Positions 29,418 through 41,509 of a stretch of 64,000 nucleotides of DNA are shown piece by piece. The notes under the pieces are model-generated. The model had not been told where the DNA came from and did not search any database. It saw nothing but the letters and a program-made list of their open reading frames with translations. Position 1 is the stretch's first letter, and each line of letters opens with the position of its first letter. This DNA comes from Nocardia sp. NBC_00416 (GTDB taxonomy: Bacteria > Actinomycetota > Actinomycetes > Mycobacteriales > Mycobacteriaceae). The stretch covers positions 5,272,501 through 5,336,500 of the forward strand of contig NZ_CP107932.1 of assembly GCF_036032445.1 (NCBI RefSeq), in the 5' to 3' direction. The position numbers and the translations under genes were made by a program.

Positions 29418-30901
29418 GGCTGTCCTTGCGGAGTATGGGCCGGCACGATGATGGTGGTGTGGTTCTCCACCGTCGGGAGAGGGATCGAGGGAAGCGTCGG
29501 GCGGCGACGCGTGGTGGTCGTCTCCTCGTCGGTCGTCTCCTCGCTGGCCGTCGTCTCGGTGGTGCTCGGCGCCACGGACGTGGTGGTCGAGGGCTCCGAG
29601 GTGGTGGACGACGGCGACGGTGTGGTCGTGGTGGCCGGGGGCTGGGTGGTCGTGTATTCCTGGGTCGGCGTCCAGACCGGGGGCTCGGTCACCTCGTAGG
29701 TGGGGGTCACCGGGGGCGGCAGCGGACGGGTGGTGGGCGCCGTGGACGAGATGCCGGGCGGCGGCGTCCCATCCGGATTGGTGTCACCGCCGAACAGCAG
29801 CCACAGCACCGCGCCGCCGAGCAGCAGGGCGCCGATACCCAGTCCGATCATCCATTTCTGGTTCTTGTTGAGGCCACCACCGGCACCGCCGTCGTGGTAC
29901 TCGTGCGCACCCGGGTCGTCGACGCCCCGATCGAGGGCGGTCGCGGGGCCGGCCATCGCGGCGGGCGGAGTGCTGTAGCGCATGGTCGCGCTCTCGTCGT
30001 AACCCGGGTGCGGCGCCGAGATCACACTGGTGGCCCCGGTCGCGGGCAGGTTCCGGGGCGGCGGCGGCCGACGACCCGACCGCACCGCGGCGACCGCGTC
30101 GGCGAATTCCCCGCCGTCGGTATAGCGCTGGCCCGGATCCTTGGCCAGAGTGATCTCGACCAGCTCCCGCACATTCGGCGGCAGGTCCGACGGCATCGGC
30201 GGCGGAAGATCGCGCACATGCTTCATCGCGACAGTGAGTGCGCCGTCGCCGGTGAACGGGCGTTGACCCGCGAGCGCTTCATAGCCCACCACACCGAGTG
30301 AATAGACATCGCTGGCCGCGGTGGCATCCTCACCGACCGCCTGCTCGGGGGCGATGTACTGCGCGGTGCCCATCACCATGCCGGTCTTGGTGACCGGGGA
30401 GGCGTCGACCGCCTTGGCGATGCCGAAATCGGTGATCTTCACCTGACCGGTGGGGGTGACCAGGATATTTCCCGGTTTCACATCGCGATGCACCACACCG
30501 GCGAGATGGGCGACCTGCAGTGCGCGCCCGGTCTGCTCCAGCAGGTCCAGGCCCTGGACCACCGACAGCCGGCCGAGCCGGTTCAGCACGGTATTGAGCG
30601 GCTCGCCCTGGACCAGTTCCATCACCAGGTAGGCCGTCTCGCCGCCCTGCGGATCGTAGGTCTCGCCGTAGTCGTAGATTCCTGCGATGCCGGAATGATT
30701 CAGTTGCGCGGTGGTTTTGGCTTCAGTGCGGAACCGGTGCCGGAAGGTCGGGTCCGCCGAGAACTCGGATTTGAGCACCTTGACGGCGACCCGGCGATCC
30801 AGCCGGGTGTCCAGGGCTTCCCAGACCTGGCCCATCCCGCCGGTGGCGATCAGCCGGTGCAGCCGGTAGCGGTCCGCGATCATCGCGCCGTTTGTCAGCA
30901 T
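29414..30901 (-). CDS. pknA: Ser/Thr protein kinase PknA
   Basis: 495 residues from ATG 30901 ([14 protein letters not shown]), with GGGGAA upstream; longer frames would run into pbpA. Kinase motifs: [12 protein letters not shown], Lys41 in [37 protein letters not shown] membrane helix at about residues 370-390 is followed by an extracellular tail of about 105 residues, very rich in Thr, Pro and Ser. There are no PASTA repeats, as in other PknA proteins. It acts with PknB on cell shape and division. Operon position pbpA-pknA-pknB is conserved. Confidence 0.97.
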   Translation of the reverse strand: MLTNGAMIADRYRLHRLIATGGMGQVWEALDTRLDRRVAVKVLKSEFSADPTFRHRFRTEAKTTAQLNHSGIAGIYDYGETYDPQGGETAYLVMELVQGEPLNTVLNRLGRLSVVQGLDLLEQTGRALQVAHLAGVVHRDVKPGNILVTPTGQVKITDFGIAKAVDASPVTKTGMVMGTAQYIAPEQAVGEDATAASDVYSLGVVGYEALAGQRPFTGDGALTVAMKHVRDLPPPMPSDLPPNVRELVEITLAKDPGQRYTDGGEFADAVAAVRSGRRPPPPRNLPATGATSVISAPHPGYDESATMRYSTPPAAMAGPATALDRGVDDPGAHEYHDGGAGGGLNKNQKWMIGLGIGALLLGGAVLWLLFGGDTNPDGTPPPGISSTAPTTRPLPPPVTPTYEVTEPPVWTPTQEYTTTQPPATTTTPSPSSTTSEPSTTTSVAPSTTETTASEETTDEETTTTRRRPTLPSIPLPTVENHTTIIVPAHTPQGQP

Positions 30902-30938
30902 CGGGTTCCCCGCAGATTCACTCGCACATCCATCTCGT

Positions 30939-32405
30939 TCAGCGACCTCGCAGACCTGCGTCCAGCACCGCGCGGGCAACCGGCGCGGCGACCGATCCGC
31001 CTGTCGCCGCCAGCGCCCGGTCACCACCGTTCTCCACGATGACCGCGATGGCGATCTTCGGGTTCTCGGCGGGCGCGAAAGCTATGTACCAGGCATGCGG
31101 TGGTGTATTCCGCGGATCGGCGCCGTGTTCGGCGGTACCGGTCTTCGACGCGATCCGATAGGCCGTTCCGCCGCTACCCGCGGTGTTCTCCTCGGAGGCG
31201 ACCATCAGGTCGGTCAGCGTAGACGCTACCTCCGCGCTGACGGCCTGGCCGACCGACACCGGCTCCGTGGTGGACAGTTCACTCAGATCCGGGTTCTGCA
31301 GCTGATCGACCAGGTACGGCTCCATCCGGACGCCGCCGTTGGCCACGGTCGCCGCGATCACCGCGTTGTCGAGCGGGGTGATCGCGACATCACGCTGACC
31401 GATACTGCTCTGCGCGAGCGCGGCGTTGTCCGGGATACTGCCCACGGTGCTCTCGGCGACCGGCATCGGGATGCCGCGGTGCGGTCCGATGCCGAACGCG
31501 GCGGCCTCGTCTTCGAGGGAGGCGGCGCCGACATCGACACCGAGTTCCACGAACGCGGTGTTGCACGACCGCCGGAAAGCGTCGTACAGGGACGCGGTGG
31601 GGCCGGAGCCACAGGTGGATCCGTTGTAGTTCTCCAGCGTCGTGCTGGTGCCCGGCAAGGTGATGTTGGGCGCCGCGGTGAACTGGGACTGCGGATTCGC
31701 CTTCCCGTTGGCAAGTGCCGCCGCCGTGACGATCACCTTGAAGGTCGAACCGGGCGGGTAGGTCTGCGAGATGGCTCGGTTGATCATCGGCTGGTTCTCG
31801 TCGGCGCTCAGGTTCTCCCAGGCCTGGGTGCCCTGGGCGCCGTCGTGCCCGGACAGCAGGTTCGGGTCGTAACTGGGCGTGGACACCATGGTCAGGATCT
31901 TGCCGGTGCTGGGTTCGATGGCAACCACCGAGCCGGTGTAGCCCTTGCTGGTGAGTTCGTTGTAGGCGACCTGCTGCATGGCCGGATCGATCGTGGTGAC
32001 GACATTGCCGCCGCGCGGATCCCGGCCGGAGACCAGATCCACCAGCCGGCTGCCGAACAACTGTCCGTCCGACCCGTTCAGCACCGGGTCCTCGGCGCGT
32101 TCGAGCCCGGTGCTCCCGTACTGCATCGAGTAGAAGCCGGTGACCGGGGCATATGCCTGCGGATCGGTGGGGTAGACGCGCAGGTACTTGTAGCGGTCGT
32201 CGGTGGCCACCGAACTGGCCAGCACGGCGCCGCCGGCGGAGATCTGGCCGCGTTGGCGCGAGTACTCGTCGAGCAGGACCCGCGAGTTACGCGGATCGGC
32301 GCGGTAGTCGTCGGCCTTGATGACCTGGACATAGGTTGCGTTGAGCAGCAGGGCGACGATCATCGCCATGACCGCCATGGCCACCCGGCGTAGCGGTGTG
32401 TTCAA
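30939..32405 (-). CDS. pbpA: Penicillin-binding protein PbpA (class B transpeptidase)
   Basis: 488 residues. One N-terminal membrane helix (about 7-27) is followed by a dimerisation region and the transpeptidase domain. Active-site motifs are Ser220-x-x-Lys223 (GSTFK), Ser280-Cys-Asn282 and Lys421-Thr-Gly423, at nearly the same positions as in M. tuberculosis PbpA. It cross-links peptidoglycan with RodA. The start is TTG at 32405 overlapping the rodA stop (TTGA). Confidence 0.97.
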   Translation of the reverse strand: MNTPLRRVAMAVMAMIVALLLNATYVQVIKADDYRADPRNSRVLLDEYSRQRGQISAGGAVLASSVATDDRYKYLRVYPTDPQAYAPVTGFYSMQYGSTGLERAEDPVLNGSDGQLFGSRLVDLVSGRDPRGGNVVTTIDPAMQQVAYNELTSKGYTGSVVAIEPSTGKILTMVSTPSYDPNLLSGHDGAQGTQAWENLSADENQPMINRAISQTYPPGSTFKVIVTAAALANGKANPQSQFTAAPNITLPGTSTTLENYNGSTCGSGPTASLYDAFRRSCNTAFVELGVDVGAASLEDEAAAFGIGPHRGIPMPVAESTVGSIPDNAALAQSSIGQRDVAITPLDNAVIAATVANGGVRMEPYLVDQLQNPDLSELSTTEPVSVGQAVSAEVASTLTDLMVASEENTAGSGGTAYRIASKTGTAEHGADPRNTPPHAWYIAFAPAENPKIAIAVIVENGGDRALAATGGSVAAPVARAVLDAGLRGR

Positions 32406-33879
32406 CGCTGATGACCCCCTTGCCGTCGTGACACCATCACGGTCTGCGCTTCGGCCAGCGGGGCGGGGGTGGGTTCGCGCCGCCGGGCGGGAGCAGGTTC
32501 GCGTGCCGCGTCGGAGATCTTGATGAGCAGCGCCATGAGTGCGTAGTTCGCCAGCAGCGAGGATCCGCCGTAGGAGACGAAGGGTGTGGTGAGCCCGGTG
32601 AGCGGAATCAGTTTCGTCACGCCGCCGACGACCACGAAGACCTGGATGGCGATGGTGAACGACAGCCCGGCCGCGAGCAGCTTGCCGAAACTGTCCCGGA
32701 TGGCCAACGCGGTGCGCATCCCGCGCAGGACCAGGACCAGGAACAGGATCAGGATGGCGGCCAGGCCGATGAGCCCGAGTTCCTCGCCGATCGTGGTCAC
32801 GATGAAGTCGGTTTTGGCGAAGGGCACCTGCGAGGGCCGGCCGCTGCCCAGCCCGGTACCGGCGAGACCGCCGGTGGCCAGGCCGAACAGCGACTGCACG
32901 ATCTGGTAGCCGGTGTTGTTGTAGTCGTCGAACGGGTGCAGCCAGGTCTCCACGCGCACCCGGACGTGTCCGAACATCTGATACGCGAACAGGAAGCCGA
33001 GGGCGAGCAGCCCGCTGCCGATCAACAGCCAGCCCACTCGCTCGGTGGCGATGTAGAGCATCACCAGCACCGTGCTGAAGATCAGTAGCGAAGTGCCGAG
33101 ATCCTTCTCGAAGACAAGGACGCCGATGCAGACGATCCAGACGGCGAGGATCGGACCCAGGTCGCGGGCGCGGGGAAACTCCATGCCGAGGAAATGCCGC
33201 CCCGCGGCGGTGAACAGTTCCCGCTTGGAGACGAGCACCGAGGCGAAGAAAATGATCAGCAAGATCTTGGCGAACTCACCGGGTTGCAGGCTGAAACCGG
33301 GCAGCCGGATCCAGATCTTGGCTCCGTTGACCTCGGAGAACGAACTGGGCAGCAGTGCCGGGATGGCCAGTGCGACGAGTCCGACCAGACCCAGGGTGTA
33401 GGCGTAACGCGCCAGGGTGCGGTAGTCGCGCAGCACGATCAGGATCGTGACGAACACGATGATACCCAGTGCGGTCCACAGGATCTGCTGGTTGGCGTCC
33501 GGAGAAGGGATCTCCCAGGAGTTGTAGGCCGCGGTCTGTTGATCGGCGAGGTCGAGCCGGTGGATGAGAACCAGCCCGATGCCGTTGAGCAGCGCCACGA
33601 TGGGCAGCAGCAATGGATCGGTGTAGGGCGCGAAGCGGCGCACCGCAAGGTGGGCCACGGCGAACAGTCCCAGGTAGGCGAGACCGAGTTTCGCGATATC
33701 CCAGGTCAGCGAATCTTCCTGGCTCGCTTCGACCAGGGCGAGTGCGGCGGTGGTGATCAGGGCCGCGAATCCGAGCAGCACTAACTCGGTATTGCGCCGG
33801 GTCGTCGGCGACGGCGCCGGAGCGAAACCGCCCGGGGGACTCGGAAAAGCCCCGGCGGACGGTGGTGCCGGTGCGGACA

Positions 33880-33880
<1 letters not shown>
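32402..33880 (-). CDS. rodA: RodA/FtsW/SpoVE-type peptidoglycan polymerase
   Basis: 492 residues with about ten membrane helices starting near residue 30. SEDS motifs seen are [33 protein letters not shown], the large extracellular loop after [21 protein letters not shown], and [16 protein letters not shown] near the end (all quoted in part). It polymerises glycan strands from lipid II with PbpA as partner. The N- and C-termini are Pro/Ala-rich. It overlaps pstP by one base and pbpA by four. Confidence 0.97.
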
Positions 33881-35372
<1,492 letters not shown>

Positions 35373-35376
<4 letters not shown>

Positions 35377-35840
35377 GATCGGAGCTCGATCACTGTCTTG
35401 CCGACCCGGACAGGAGTGCCGAGCGGAACGCGGACTGCGGTGGTGACTTTGGCGCGATCGAGGTAGGTACCGTTGGTCGAGCCGAGGTCTTCGACGTACC
35501 AGTCGTCACCGCGTAGGGACAGCCGGGCATGTCGGGTAGAGGCGTAATCATCGGTGAGCACCAGTGTCGAATCGTCCGCACGGCCGATCAGCACCGGTTG
35601 GGTACCGAGCGTTATGCGGGTACCGGCGAGAGAACCTTGAGTCACCACAAGATATTTGGCGCCCTTCTGGCCTCGGCGCATGGACGGCAGCACCGTGGAA
35701 CCACGCGGTCCGCGGGTCTGGAGCCGTATGCCGGAGGCCGCGTAGATATCACTGCGGAGGGTACGCAGGATTGCCCACACGAACAGCCACAACAGCAGGA
35801 GGAACCCGGCACGGGTCAACTGCAGAACCAGTCCCTGCAC
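35373..35840 (-). CDS. fhaB: FHA-domain protein FhaB (FipA)
   Basis: 155 residues from GTG 35840. One N-terminal membrane helix (about 5-28) precedes an FHA domain (about 75-150) with IGRADDSTLVL, STRHARLSL and [11 protein letters not shown], the phospho-Thr binding loops. A Thr before the FHA domain is a usual PknA/PknB site. In mycobacteria it links FtsZ and FtsQ under stress. First gene of the tight minus-strand operon. Confidence 0.96.
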
Positions 35841-36042
35841 GGCGCTCCACCTCCTGTTCGACCGTGTGTCGGTGCCGTAGGTGTGGTGCGACCCACCCCA
35901 CTGCAGTGCTCGTCGTGGCGGCCCGTGGTGCGGTGCCGCACATGTGTTGGCACATCATAGGGCCGCCGGACGAGACAGATCACGATTGGACCGCCCCATT
36001 ATGCGAGAGCCGCCTCGTGATCCGCACGGCGAGCCTACGGCA

Positions 36043-37422
36043 TCAGACAATACGGATGAGGATCTCGGAGTGCCCGGCGCGAATCACGTCGCCGTCGGCG
36101 AGTTGCCAATCCTGCACCGGGGACCCGTTGACCAGCGTGCCGTTCGTCGACCCGAGATCGGAGAGCATCGCGGTCTGACCGTCCCAGCGCACCTCGATAT
36201 GGCGCCGGGAGACCCCGGTGTCGGGGAGCCGGAAATGCGCGTCCTGGCCGCGGCCGATGATGTTGCTGCCTTCCCGCAGCTGGTAGGTCCGCCCGCTGCC
36301 GTCGTCGAGCGCGAGCGTCGCCGAGAAGCCCGGGCCGGCGGCAGGCGCGTATCCGCCCTGGGCGCCGTAACCGGCCTGCTGGCCCTGCGGGTAGCCCTGC
36401 CCGCCCTGCTGGGCGTAGGCCTGTTGGTCGTAGCCCTGGTCGTACCCGGGCTGCTGCGCGTAACCCTGTTGGTCGTAGCCCTGGTCGTAGCCGGGCTGCT
36501 GCTGCGCATAGCCCTGCTGGTCGTACCCGGGCTGCTGGGCGTAACCCTGTTGGTCGTAGCCCTGGTCATAACCGGGCTGGCCCTGATAGCCCTGGTCGTA
36601 GCCGGGCTGCTGGGCATAGCCCTGTTGGTCGTAGCCCTGGTCGTAACCGGGTTGCTGGGCATAGCCCTGTTGGTCGTACCCGGGCTGCTGCGCGTAGCCC
36701 TGTTGGTCGTACCCGGGCTGCTGGGCGTAGCCCTGCTGGTCGTAACCCTGCTGCGCGCCGTAGCCCTGTTGGTCGTAGGACGCGCCGCCCTGCTGGTAGT
36801 CGTAGCCGTTCTGATAGTCCGGGCCGCCACTGTAGGGCGCGCCGGAACCGTAGTCCTCGGGGTACGCGCCGTTCTGCGGCCCGCGTCCCGCGGGTCCGGG
36901 AGCGTACCCGCGATTGCGTGGATCGGACTCCGCGTGCTCACGGCTCGGGTCGTAGCCAGAGTTCTGCGTCATGGGGCCAGCTCCTGGTTGCGGGTTAGCG
37001 GGTCGTTGTAGCGGTTCCGGGCGGCGAGCTGGGGCAGCTCCACGGCCTGCGTCGGGGTCGACGCTGCCGCTCGTCCTGAACATTCCGGTGTGCAGCGTAG
37101 GGGATGCCTCGAACGCCACGTGCACTTCGCCGTACGTCTGCCAGCCTTGATCACGGATGTAATCCTGCAGATGCTTGGCGAAAGCGCGGGTGGTGAGGTC
37201 GTGATCGGCATCGAGCTGCCGGTGGTCCGACGAGTTGATGGTGATCACATAACTGTTGGGTGCGAGCAGATGCCCACCGCCGAGATCTCGGATCTTGTCG
37301 GCGGCCTCACGCTGCAGCGCTGCCTCGACCTCCTGGGGAACGACGTTCCCGCCGAAGACCCTGGCGAAGACGTCACCGACGGCGCCCTGTAGGCGACGCT
37401 CGAAACGCGAGACGATCCCCAT
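36043..37422 (-). CDS. fhaA: DUF3662 and FHA-domain protein FhaA
   Basis: 459 residues. The N-terminal DUF3662 domain (about 1-125) opens [20 protein letters not shown]. The middle (about 135-360) is a low-complexity linker with about eight copies of a [11 protein letters not shown] repeat. The C-terminal FHA domain (about 370-457) has [21 protein letters not shown] and [11 protein letters not shown]. In mycobacteria FhaA binds phosphorylated MviN/MurJ pseudokinase and regulates peptidoglycan synthesis. It is separated from fhaB by 200 bases, so it may have its own promoter. The ATG lies at 37422, with AGGGAGGG just upstream. Confidence 0.96.
   Translation of the reverse strand: MGIVSRFERRLQGAVGDVFARVFGGNVVPQEVEAALQREAADKIRDLGGGHLLAPNSYVITINSSDHRQLDADHDLTTRAFAKHLQDYIRDQGWQTYGEVHVAFEASPTLHTGMFRTSGSVDPDAGRGAAPARRPEPLQRPANPQPGAGPMTQNSGYDPSREHAESDPRNRGYAPGPAGRGPQNGAYPEDYGSGAPYSGGPDYQNGYDYQQGGASYDQQGYGAQQGYDQQGYAQQPGYDQQGYAQQPGYDQQGYAQQPGYDQGYDQQGYAQQPGYDQGYQGQPGYDQGYDQQGYAQQPGYDQQGYAQQQPGYDQGYDQQGYAQQPGYDQGYDQQAYAQQGGQGYPQGQQAGYGAQGGYAPAAGPGFSATLALDDGSGRTYQLREGSNIIGRGQDAHFRLPDTGVSRRHIEVRWDGQTAMLSDLGSTNGTLVNGSPVQDWQLADGDVIRAGHSEILIRIV
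36410..36790 (-). repeat. Repeat tract coding for [11 protein letters not shown] units
   Basis: About eight full units and several short YDQG inserts, coded by a repeated 33-base pattern with slightly varied codons. The variation in spacing suggests slippage or unequal recombination within the fhaA linker. Confidence 0.85.
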
Positions 37423-37669
37423 CTGGGCCCTCCCTTCGGTGAGTCTCTCCTCATTCTTTACGACGACACGCGAGTACGGCGTGTCGCACTACGAGCACGT
37501 TCTCTGCATGATATCCACGATCGGCTATACCTGTAACTACCGGAACCGTGCCGGAGTTCCCCCGGCGTGTGAAACCCGGCGCCAACCGTGGTCCGTGTCC
37601 CGTTCAGTGGGCTCGGACCATGCGATTTCGTCTCCCCGACTTCTCCGTGTTAGTGTCTGTCCGTCGCTC

Positions 37670-37752
37670 GGGCGAGTGGCGGAATGGCAGACGCGCTGGC
37701 TTCAGGTGCCAGTGTCCTTCGGGACGTGGGGGTTCAAGTCCCCCTTCGCCCA
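37670..37752 (+). tRNA. tRNA-Leu (CAG)
   Basis: 83 bases, with the long variable arm of class II tRNAs. The acceptor GGGCGAG pairs with TTCGCCC including one G-T pair. The anticodon loop TTCAGGT in the CTGGC/GCCAG stem gives CAG at 37703-37705. CCA is not encoded. Confidence 0.96.
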
Positions 37753-37755
37753 CTG

Positions 37756-37794
37756 AGAAGAAGCCGTGGATCCAGTGGATTCACGGCTTCTTCT
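37756..37794 (+). terminator. Terminator after tRNA-Leu
   Basis: GAAGAAGCCGTG (37757-37768) pairs with CACGGCTTCTTC (37782-37793). The stem continues inward with a G-T pair. Confidence 0.8.
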
Positions 37795-37869
37795 GTTGTG
37801 TCCGCCGAGGACTTTCCGGGTACTGCCGTCGAGCGGTGAATCGGCTCGCTCCACCACTCCCCAGATATC

Positions 37870-37938
37870 TAGAACGTGTTTCAGAAACGTGCCGGAAAAT
37901 CGATGGAACCCGTTGACTCCCGATGCGAACCTGTTCTA
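37870..37938. promoter_or_regulatory. Two KstR-like operators over the SDR promoter
   Basis: TAGAACGTGTTTCA (37870-37883) fits the KstR consensus TNNAACNNGTTNNA exactly. GCGAACCTGTTCTA (37925-37938) fits at all fixed positions but the first. A promoter TTGACT (37913-37918), 16 bases, TCTAAT (37935-37940) overlaps the second site, so binding would block transcription. Confidence 0.55.
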
Positions 37939-37947
37939 ATTCAAGCC

Positions 37948-38715
37948 ATGCGGAGATATGAAGGCCGTCGAGTGCTGGTGACAGGTGCGGGTTCGGGGAT
38001 CGGCCAGGGTGTGGCCCTGCGGCTGCTGGACGAGGGCGCCCGGCTCGTCGCCGCCGATATCAATGAACCGGGTCTGGCCGGCACGGTGGAGAAGGCCGGC
38101 GACGCGGCAGACCGGCTGAGCACGGTGGTGGTGGACATCGCTGATATCGAGTCCGTGCGGGCGGCCGCCGACACGGTGTCGCGAGACCTGGGCGGGCTGG
38201 ATGTGCTCGTCAACTGCGCGGGCATCCTGAAACCGGCCCGGACTCACGAGATGTCGCTGGACGACTGGAACCGGATCATCACGGTGAATCTCACAGGAAC
38301 ATTCCTGATGACGCAGGCGCTGCTGCCGCCGCTGCTCGAATCCGGCCGGGGTGTTGTCATCAACCTCTCGTCGACGTCGGCCTTCCAGGCCGCCCCGTAC
38401 CTGGCCGCGTATGCCGCGTCGAAGGGGGGTGTGGCGTCCTTCACCCACGCGATCGGCCTGGAGTACGCGAAGCAGGGGCTGCGGGCGGTCAACATCGTCC
38501 CGGCCGGCATCACGAGTGGGATCACCACCGAATCCATCACAGAACAGCCGGAGGACGCGGACTGGACACTGTTCGCCCGGCTGACCGGCTGGCTGAACGG
38601 GGGTGCGCTGGGCAGTCCGGAAGATATCGCCGGCGTGGTCGCGATGGTGGGTTCCGATGACGGCCGTTACATCACCGGTACCGAGATCCGAGTCGATGGC
38701 GGCGCGCTCATGTGA
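37948..38715 (+). CDS. Short-chain dehydrogenase/reductase
   Basis: 255 residues of the classical SDR family. The cofactor motif is TGAGSGIGQG (about 12-21), structural NCAG at 89-92, catalytic Tyr155 and Lys159 in YAASK with the Ser in NLSSTS, and the C-terminal TGTEIRVDGGALM. It would oxidise or reduce an alcohol/ketone with NAD(P). ATG 37948 starts just after the SDR promoter; a frame to 37876 runs through the promoter and is unlikely. KstR-like sites upstream suggest a role in steroid or lipid breakdown. Confidence 0.92.
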   Translation: MRRYEGRRVLVTGAGSGIGQGVALRLLDEGARLVAADINEPGLAGTVEKAGDAADRLSTVVVDIADIESVRAAADTVSRDLGGLDVLVNCAGILKPARTHEMSLDDWNRIITVNLTGTFLMTQALLPPLLESGRGVVINLSSTSAFQAAPYLAAYAASKGGVASFTHAIGLEYAKQGLRAVNIVPAGITSGITTESITEQPEDADWTLFARLTGWLNGGALGSPEDIAGVVAMVGSDDGRYITGTEIRVDGGALM

Positions 38716-39541
38716 TCGATCGCGATTTTCCGGGGCCGGAGCGGTGGCCACGCGTGGGCGTGGTAGCCACTCCGGCTTTTTTCATGTCGGGCGCCGGCCG
38801 GATCGTGCGGGCGTCCCGGCAGGTGGATCGCCGTTCGGCGCGGTCGTTTTCCGGCGCCTATCGCCCGCCGCGCTCTCGGTATGCCCGAATGAGATCAAGG
38901 TCACACAAGAGATTTTCGGTTGCGGCACCGCTGCTGAGGTTTGCCCCGATCTGCTGGGCTGGTGACCCAGTTCACGTCATGGAACCGCCTTGGTTAACTA
39001 CCTTGGGGCGCGTCTACACCCCATATTCGGGGGCTGCGGCATGTTTGTCCTCAGTAAACAAACCCGAGGTTTCTTTTGCTTGTGACGTGCGTCGGGCAAC
39101 CGTGTTAACGACACGCGAATGCGCAGGTCGACGCTGGGGCGGTCGAGTTAACGGCGGTTCGGGCGAATGCTCCGGCAAGCGGGTAATCGATTGCGCGTAA
39201 CCGTGGTTACGGATATGTCCGTGACCAGTAAAAACCAAATGTACTTGCAAATGAAAGCACCGCTGCAAGCCTGAAGATGCCTGCTGAAAGTTAGCTGGGA
39301 AGGGTCCCACCCTAGGGTTTCTGGAAGTTTGCCGGACGGCGACGCGTACCTGTGACCTCAGCCGCAACGGGTTGCGTAGGGATAACGATTGTGTAGAGTC
39401 AACGGTAACGCTGGCCGCAGCTAGAGCGGCGACTCGCTGCGGCCAGCGGAATTCAAATGGGGGAATTCTCACTGGTCATGCCACACACGTTGCTGCTATC
39501 TCACAAAATGTGACGGTTTGCCGTGTGCTCAGGGTTGTCTA
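38716..39541. other. Long gap with lower GC, no gene seen
   Basis: 826 bases between convergent genes. From about 38880 the sequence is visibly less GC-rich than the genes around it, with repeated GTTAAC words and TTTCTTTTGCTTG. No ORF with a ribosome site or family match was found. A perfect 12-base hairpin (39409-39420 with 39437-39448) lies near the right end, preceded by TTGCGT/TAGAGT (39372-39399), so a small RNA or decayed DNA is possible. Confidence 0.5.
39409..39448. terminator. GC-rich hairpin in the gap
   Basis: CGCTGGCCGCAG (39409-39420) and CTGCGGCCAGCG (39437-39448) form a perfect stem with a 16-base loop, about 95 bases from the end of the SpoIIM gene. It could terminate that minus-strand gene or a small RNA. 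Confidence 0.45.
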
Positions 39542-40534
39542 TCAGATCGCAATCATCCGGACGGGTGCTGTTTCGTGGGCCGCGACGGCGTCTGTCCGAT
39601 TCGCCCTGCGTCCGGCGGTGAAGATGTAGGCGAGAAAGGCCGCCTCGGCGATCAGTCCGCAGGCGATCCGCGCCGGCGTGGGTAGCGCGCTCGGCGTCAC
39701 GAAGCCTTCCAATAGGCCTGCTACCAGCAAAGTCGGTACCAGGCCGAGTGCTATCGCGGCTGTGTGGCGCCCCTGGTGGGCTACCGCTTCGGCACGGCTC
39801 ATCCGGCCCGGATCGATCAGGGTCCAGCCCAGTTTCAGTCCGGCGCCCCCTGCGATGAAAATGGCTGTCAGTTCCAGCATTCCGTGTGGTAGCAGGAATC
39901 CGAAGAACGATTCCAGTCGTCCGGCGTCGGCCATCAGGCCCGCCGTCACGCCGATATTCAGCGCGTTCATGAAGAGCAGGTAGAGCACGGGCAGGATGAG
40001 CACGCCCAGGAAGAGCGCCAGGGCCGATACCCAGGCATTGTTGGTCCAGACCATTGCGGCGAAAGCGTCGTTGGAATGCTCGGTGTAGTACGTCTCGAAG
40101 GCGCCGCCCGGGGCGGTCAGTGCGCCGGTATCACCTTGGAGCCCAAGCGATTCGCGAGCCGAATCGTCCACCGATACCCAAGTCGCGAAACCGGCCGCCA
40201 CGCTGAGGAACGCTACGGCGACGCCCAACCACCAACCGAGGGCTCGATAAACCGCGCCGGGGAACCCGTGAGTGAAGAACCGGACGATCTCGGCCCAGGT
40301 GTCCGGCGAACTCCCGACGATCCGGCCGCGGGCGCGAGCCACCACCGCGCTGAGCCCCGCCACGAGTTCGGGTTCGGGGCTGTGCGTCTGCAAGCGGGCC
40401 AGCTGTTGTGAGGTGCGTCGGTACAGCAGAACCAACTCGTCCGCTTCGGCGCCGCTCAACCTGCGTTTGCGGGACAACACATCCAGCCGGGTCCACAACT
40501 GCCGGTGTCTCGCGCTGTACGCGTCCACATCCAT
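39542..40534 (-). CDS. Stage II sporulation protein M family membrane protein
   Basis: 330 residues from ATG 40534, with GGGAGG upstream; the much longer frame to 40915 crosses the divergent promoter. A soluble helical part (1-95) is followed by about six membrane helices, with WTNNAWVSALALFLGV, NALNIGVTAGLM and LPHGMLELTAIFIAGGAGLKLGW (quoted in part), the SpoIIM hallmark. It matches mycobacterial Rv3694c in sequence type and context. Divergent from the RDD gene. Function in non-sporing actinobacteria is unknown. Confidence 0.92.
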   Translation of the reverse strand: MDVDAYSARHRQLWTRLDVLSRKRRLSGAEADELVLLYRRTSQQLARLQTHSPEPELVAGLSAVVARARGRIVGSSPDTWAEIVRFFTHGFPGAVYRALGWWLGVAVAFLSVAAGFATWVSVDDSARESLGLQGDTGALTAPGGAFETYYTEHSNDAFAAMVWTNNAWVSALALFLGVLILPVLYLLFMNALNIGVTAGLMADAGRLESFFGFLLPHGMLELTAIFIAGGAGLKLGWTLIDPGRMSRAEAVAHQGRHTAAIALGLVPTLLVAGLLEGFVTPSALPTPARIACGLIAEAAFLAYIFTAGRRANRTDAVAAHETAPVRMIAI

Positions 40535-40715
40535 CGGCCGGCCTCCCGCTCTCGCCTGTTCCGGTCCTGGTCCTCGTTCGCGCCGGCGCCCACCGAGGAC
40601 GGCACGATCGCCACGGCGTAGGTGGCTCGTACTCGGCGAGCTGAGGGTGGCGCGGGCCCCCGCGATATCGACTCCAGGGTCGGAGACCGGCCGCCGTGGA
40701 AGAATGTTATGCGAT

Positions 40716-41507
40716 ATGGCTGAATTCACCACGGGCGAAGCCGTGGCCATCGAGCTGCCGGTCGCCCGTATCCCGACTCGCGGCGCCGCGTTCGTACTCG
40801 ATCTGCTTCTCCAGGCCGCGCTCGCGATCGTGCTCTTCGCCCTATCGATGCTGCTCGTCGACGGGAACGACGCCAACCCCTGGTTCACCACCTTGACGAT
40901 GATCTCGCTGGTCACCGTGCTCGTCGGCTATCCGGTCGCCTGGGAGACACTGCTGCGGGGCGCGACGCCGGGCAAACTGGTGCTCGGGCTCCGCGTGGTC
41001 CGCGCCGACGGGGGGCCGGTGGACTTCCGGCATGCCCTCACTCGCGGATTGACCGGTGCCATCGTCGATTTCTGGATGCTCGGACTCTTCGGTGTGATCG
41101 CGGTGGTGAGCTCCACCTGCTCGCCGAACGGGCGTCGGGTGGGTGATGTGTTGGCGGGCACCGTAGTGGTGCATATGCGGCAGCGGCTGTCGGTGCCCGC
41201 ACTGGCGATACCGCCGGTATGGCTGACGGGCTGGTCCGCCGAACTCGACCCGGCGGCGCTACCGGAGGACCTGGCGCTCGCCGTGCGGCAATATCTGACC
41301 CGGATCAACTCGCTGACACCGGCCGCGCAACACGACCTCGGACAGGCGCTCGTCGCCGCCGTGTGCGCCCGGCTGCGAGTCGCCCCGCCACCGGGCTACC
41401 CGCCGGTTCAGATACTGGGCAGTGTGATCGCCGAGCGCCAACGCCGGTCGCTGCAGCCGCCGGCGGCCTTCGCGCCACGACCCGTTCGGTTCGCGCCGAA
41501 GTCCTGA
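40716..41507 (+). CDS. RDD family membrane protein
   Basis: 263 residues from ATG 40716. The RDD domain begins at about residue 17: RIPTRGAAFVLDLLLQ, then YPVAWETLLRGATPGKLVLGLRVV and NGRRVGDVLAGTVVVH, with about four membrane helices. The C-terminal 95 residues are cytoplasmic. Homologue of Rv3695. It is convergent with the DUF58 gene with two bases between stops. RDD proteins are thought to be transporters; the role here is unknown. Confidence 0.92.
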   Translation: MAEFTTGEAVAIELPVARIPTRGAAFVLDLLLQAALAIVLFALSMLLVDGNDANPWFTTLTMISLVTVLVGYPVAWETLLRGATPGKLVLGLRVVRADGGPVDFRHALTRGLTGAIVDFWMLGLFGVIAVVSSTCSPNGRRVGDVLAGTVVVHMRQRLSVPALAIPPVWLTGWSAELDPAALPEDLALAVRQYLTRINSLTPAAQHDLGQALVAAVCARLRVAPPPGYPPVQILGSVIAERQRRSLQPPAAFAPRPVRFAPKS

Positions 41508-41509
41508 TC

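Noticed and set aside
36410-36790. CRISPR-like array
   Set aside because: The repeats are in frame inside fhaA, have no unique spacers and encode a protein repeat.
39542-40915. 457-residue version of the SpoIIM protein
   Set aside because: The extension would cross the divergent spacer and the RDD start; ATG 40534 has a good ribosome site.
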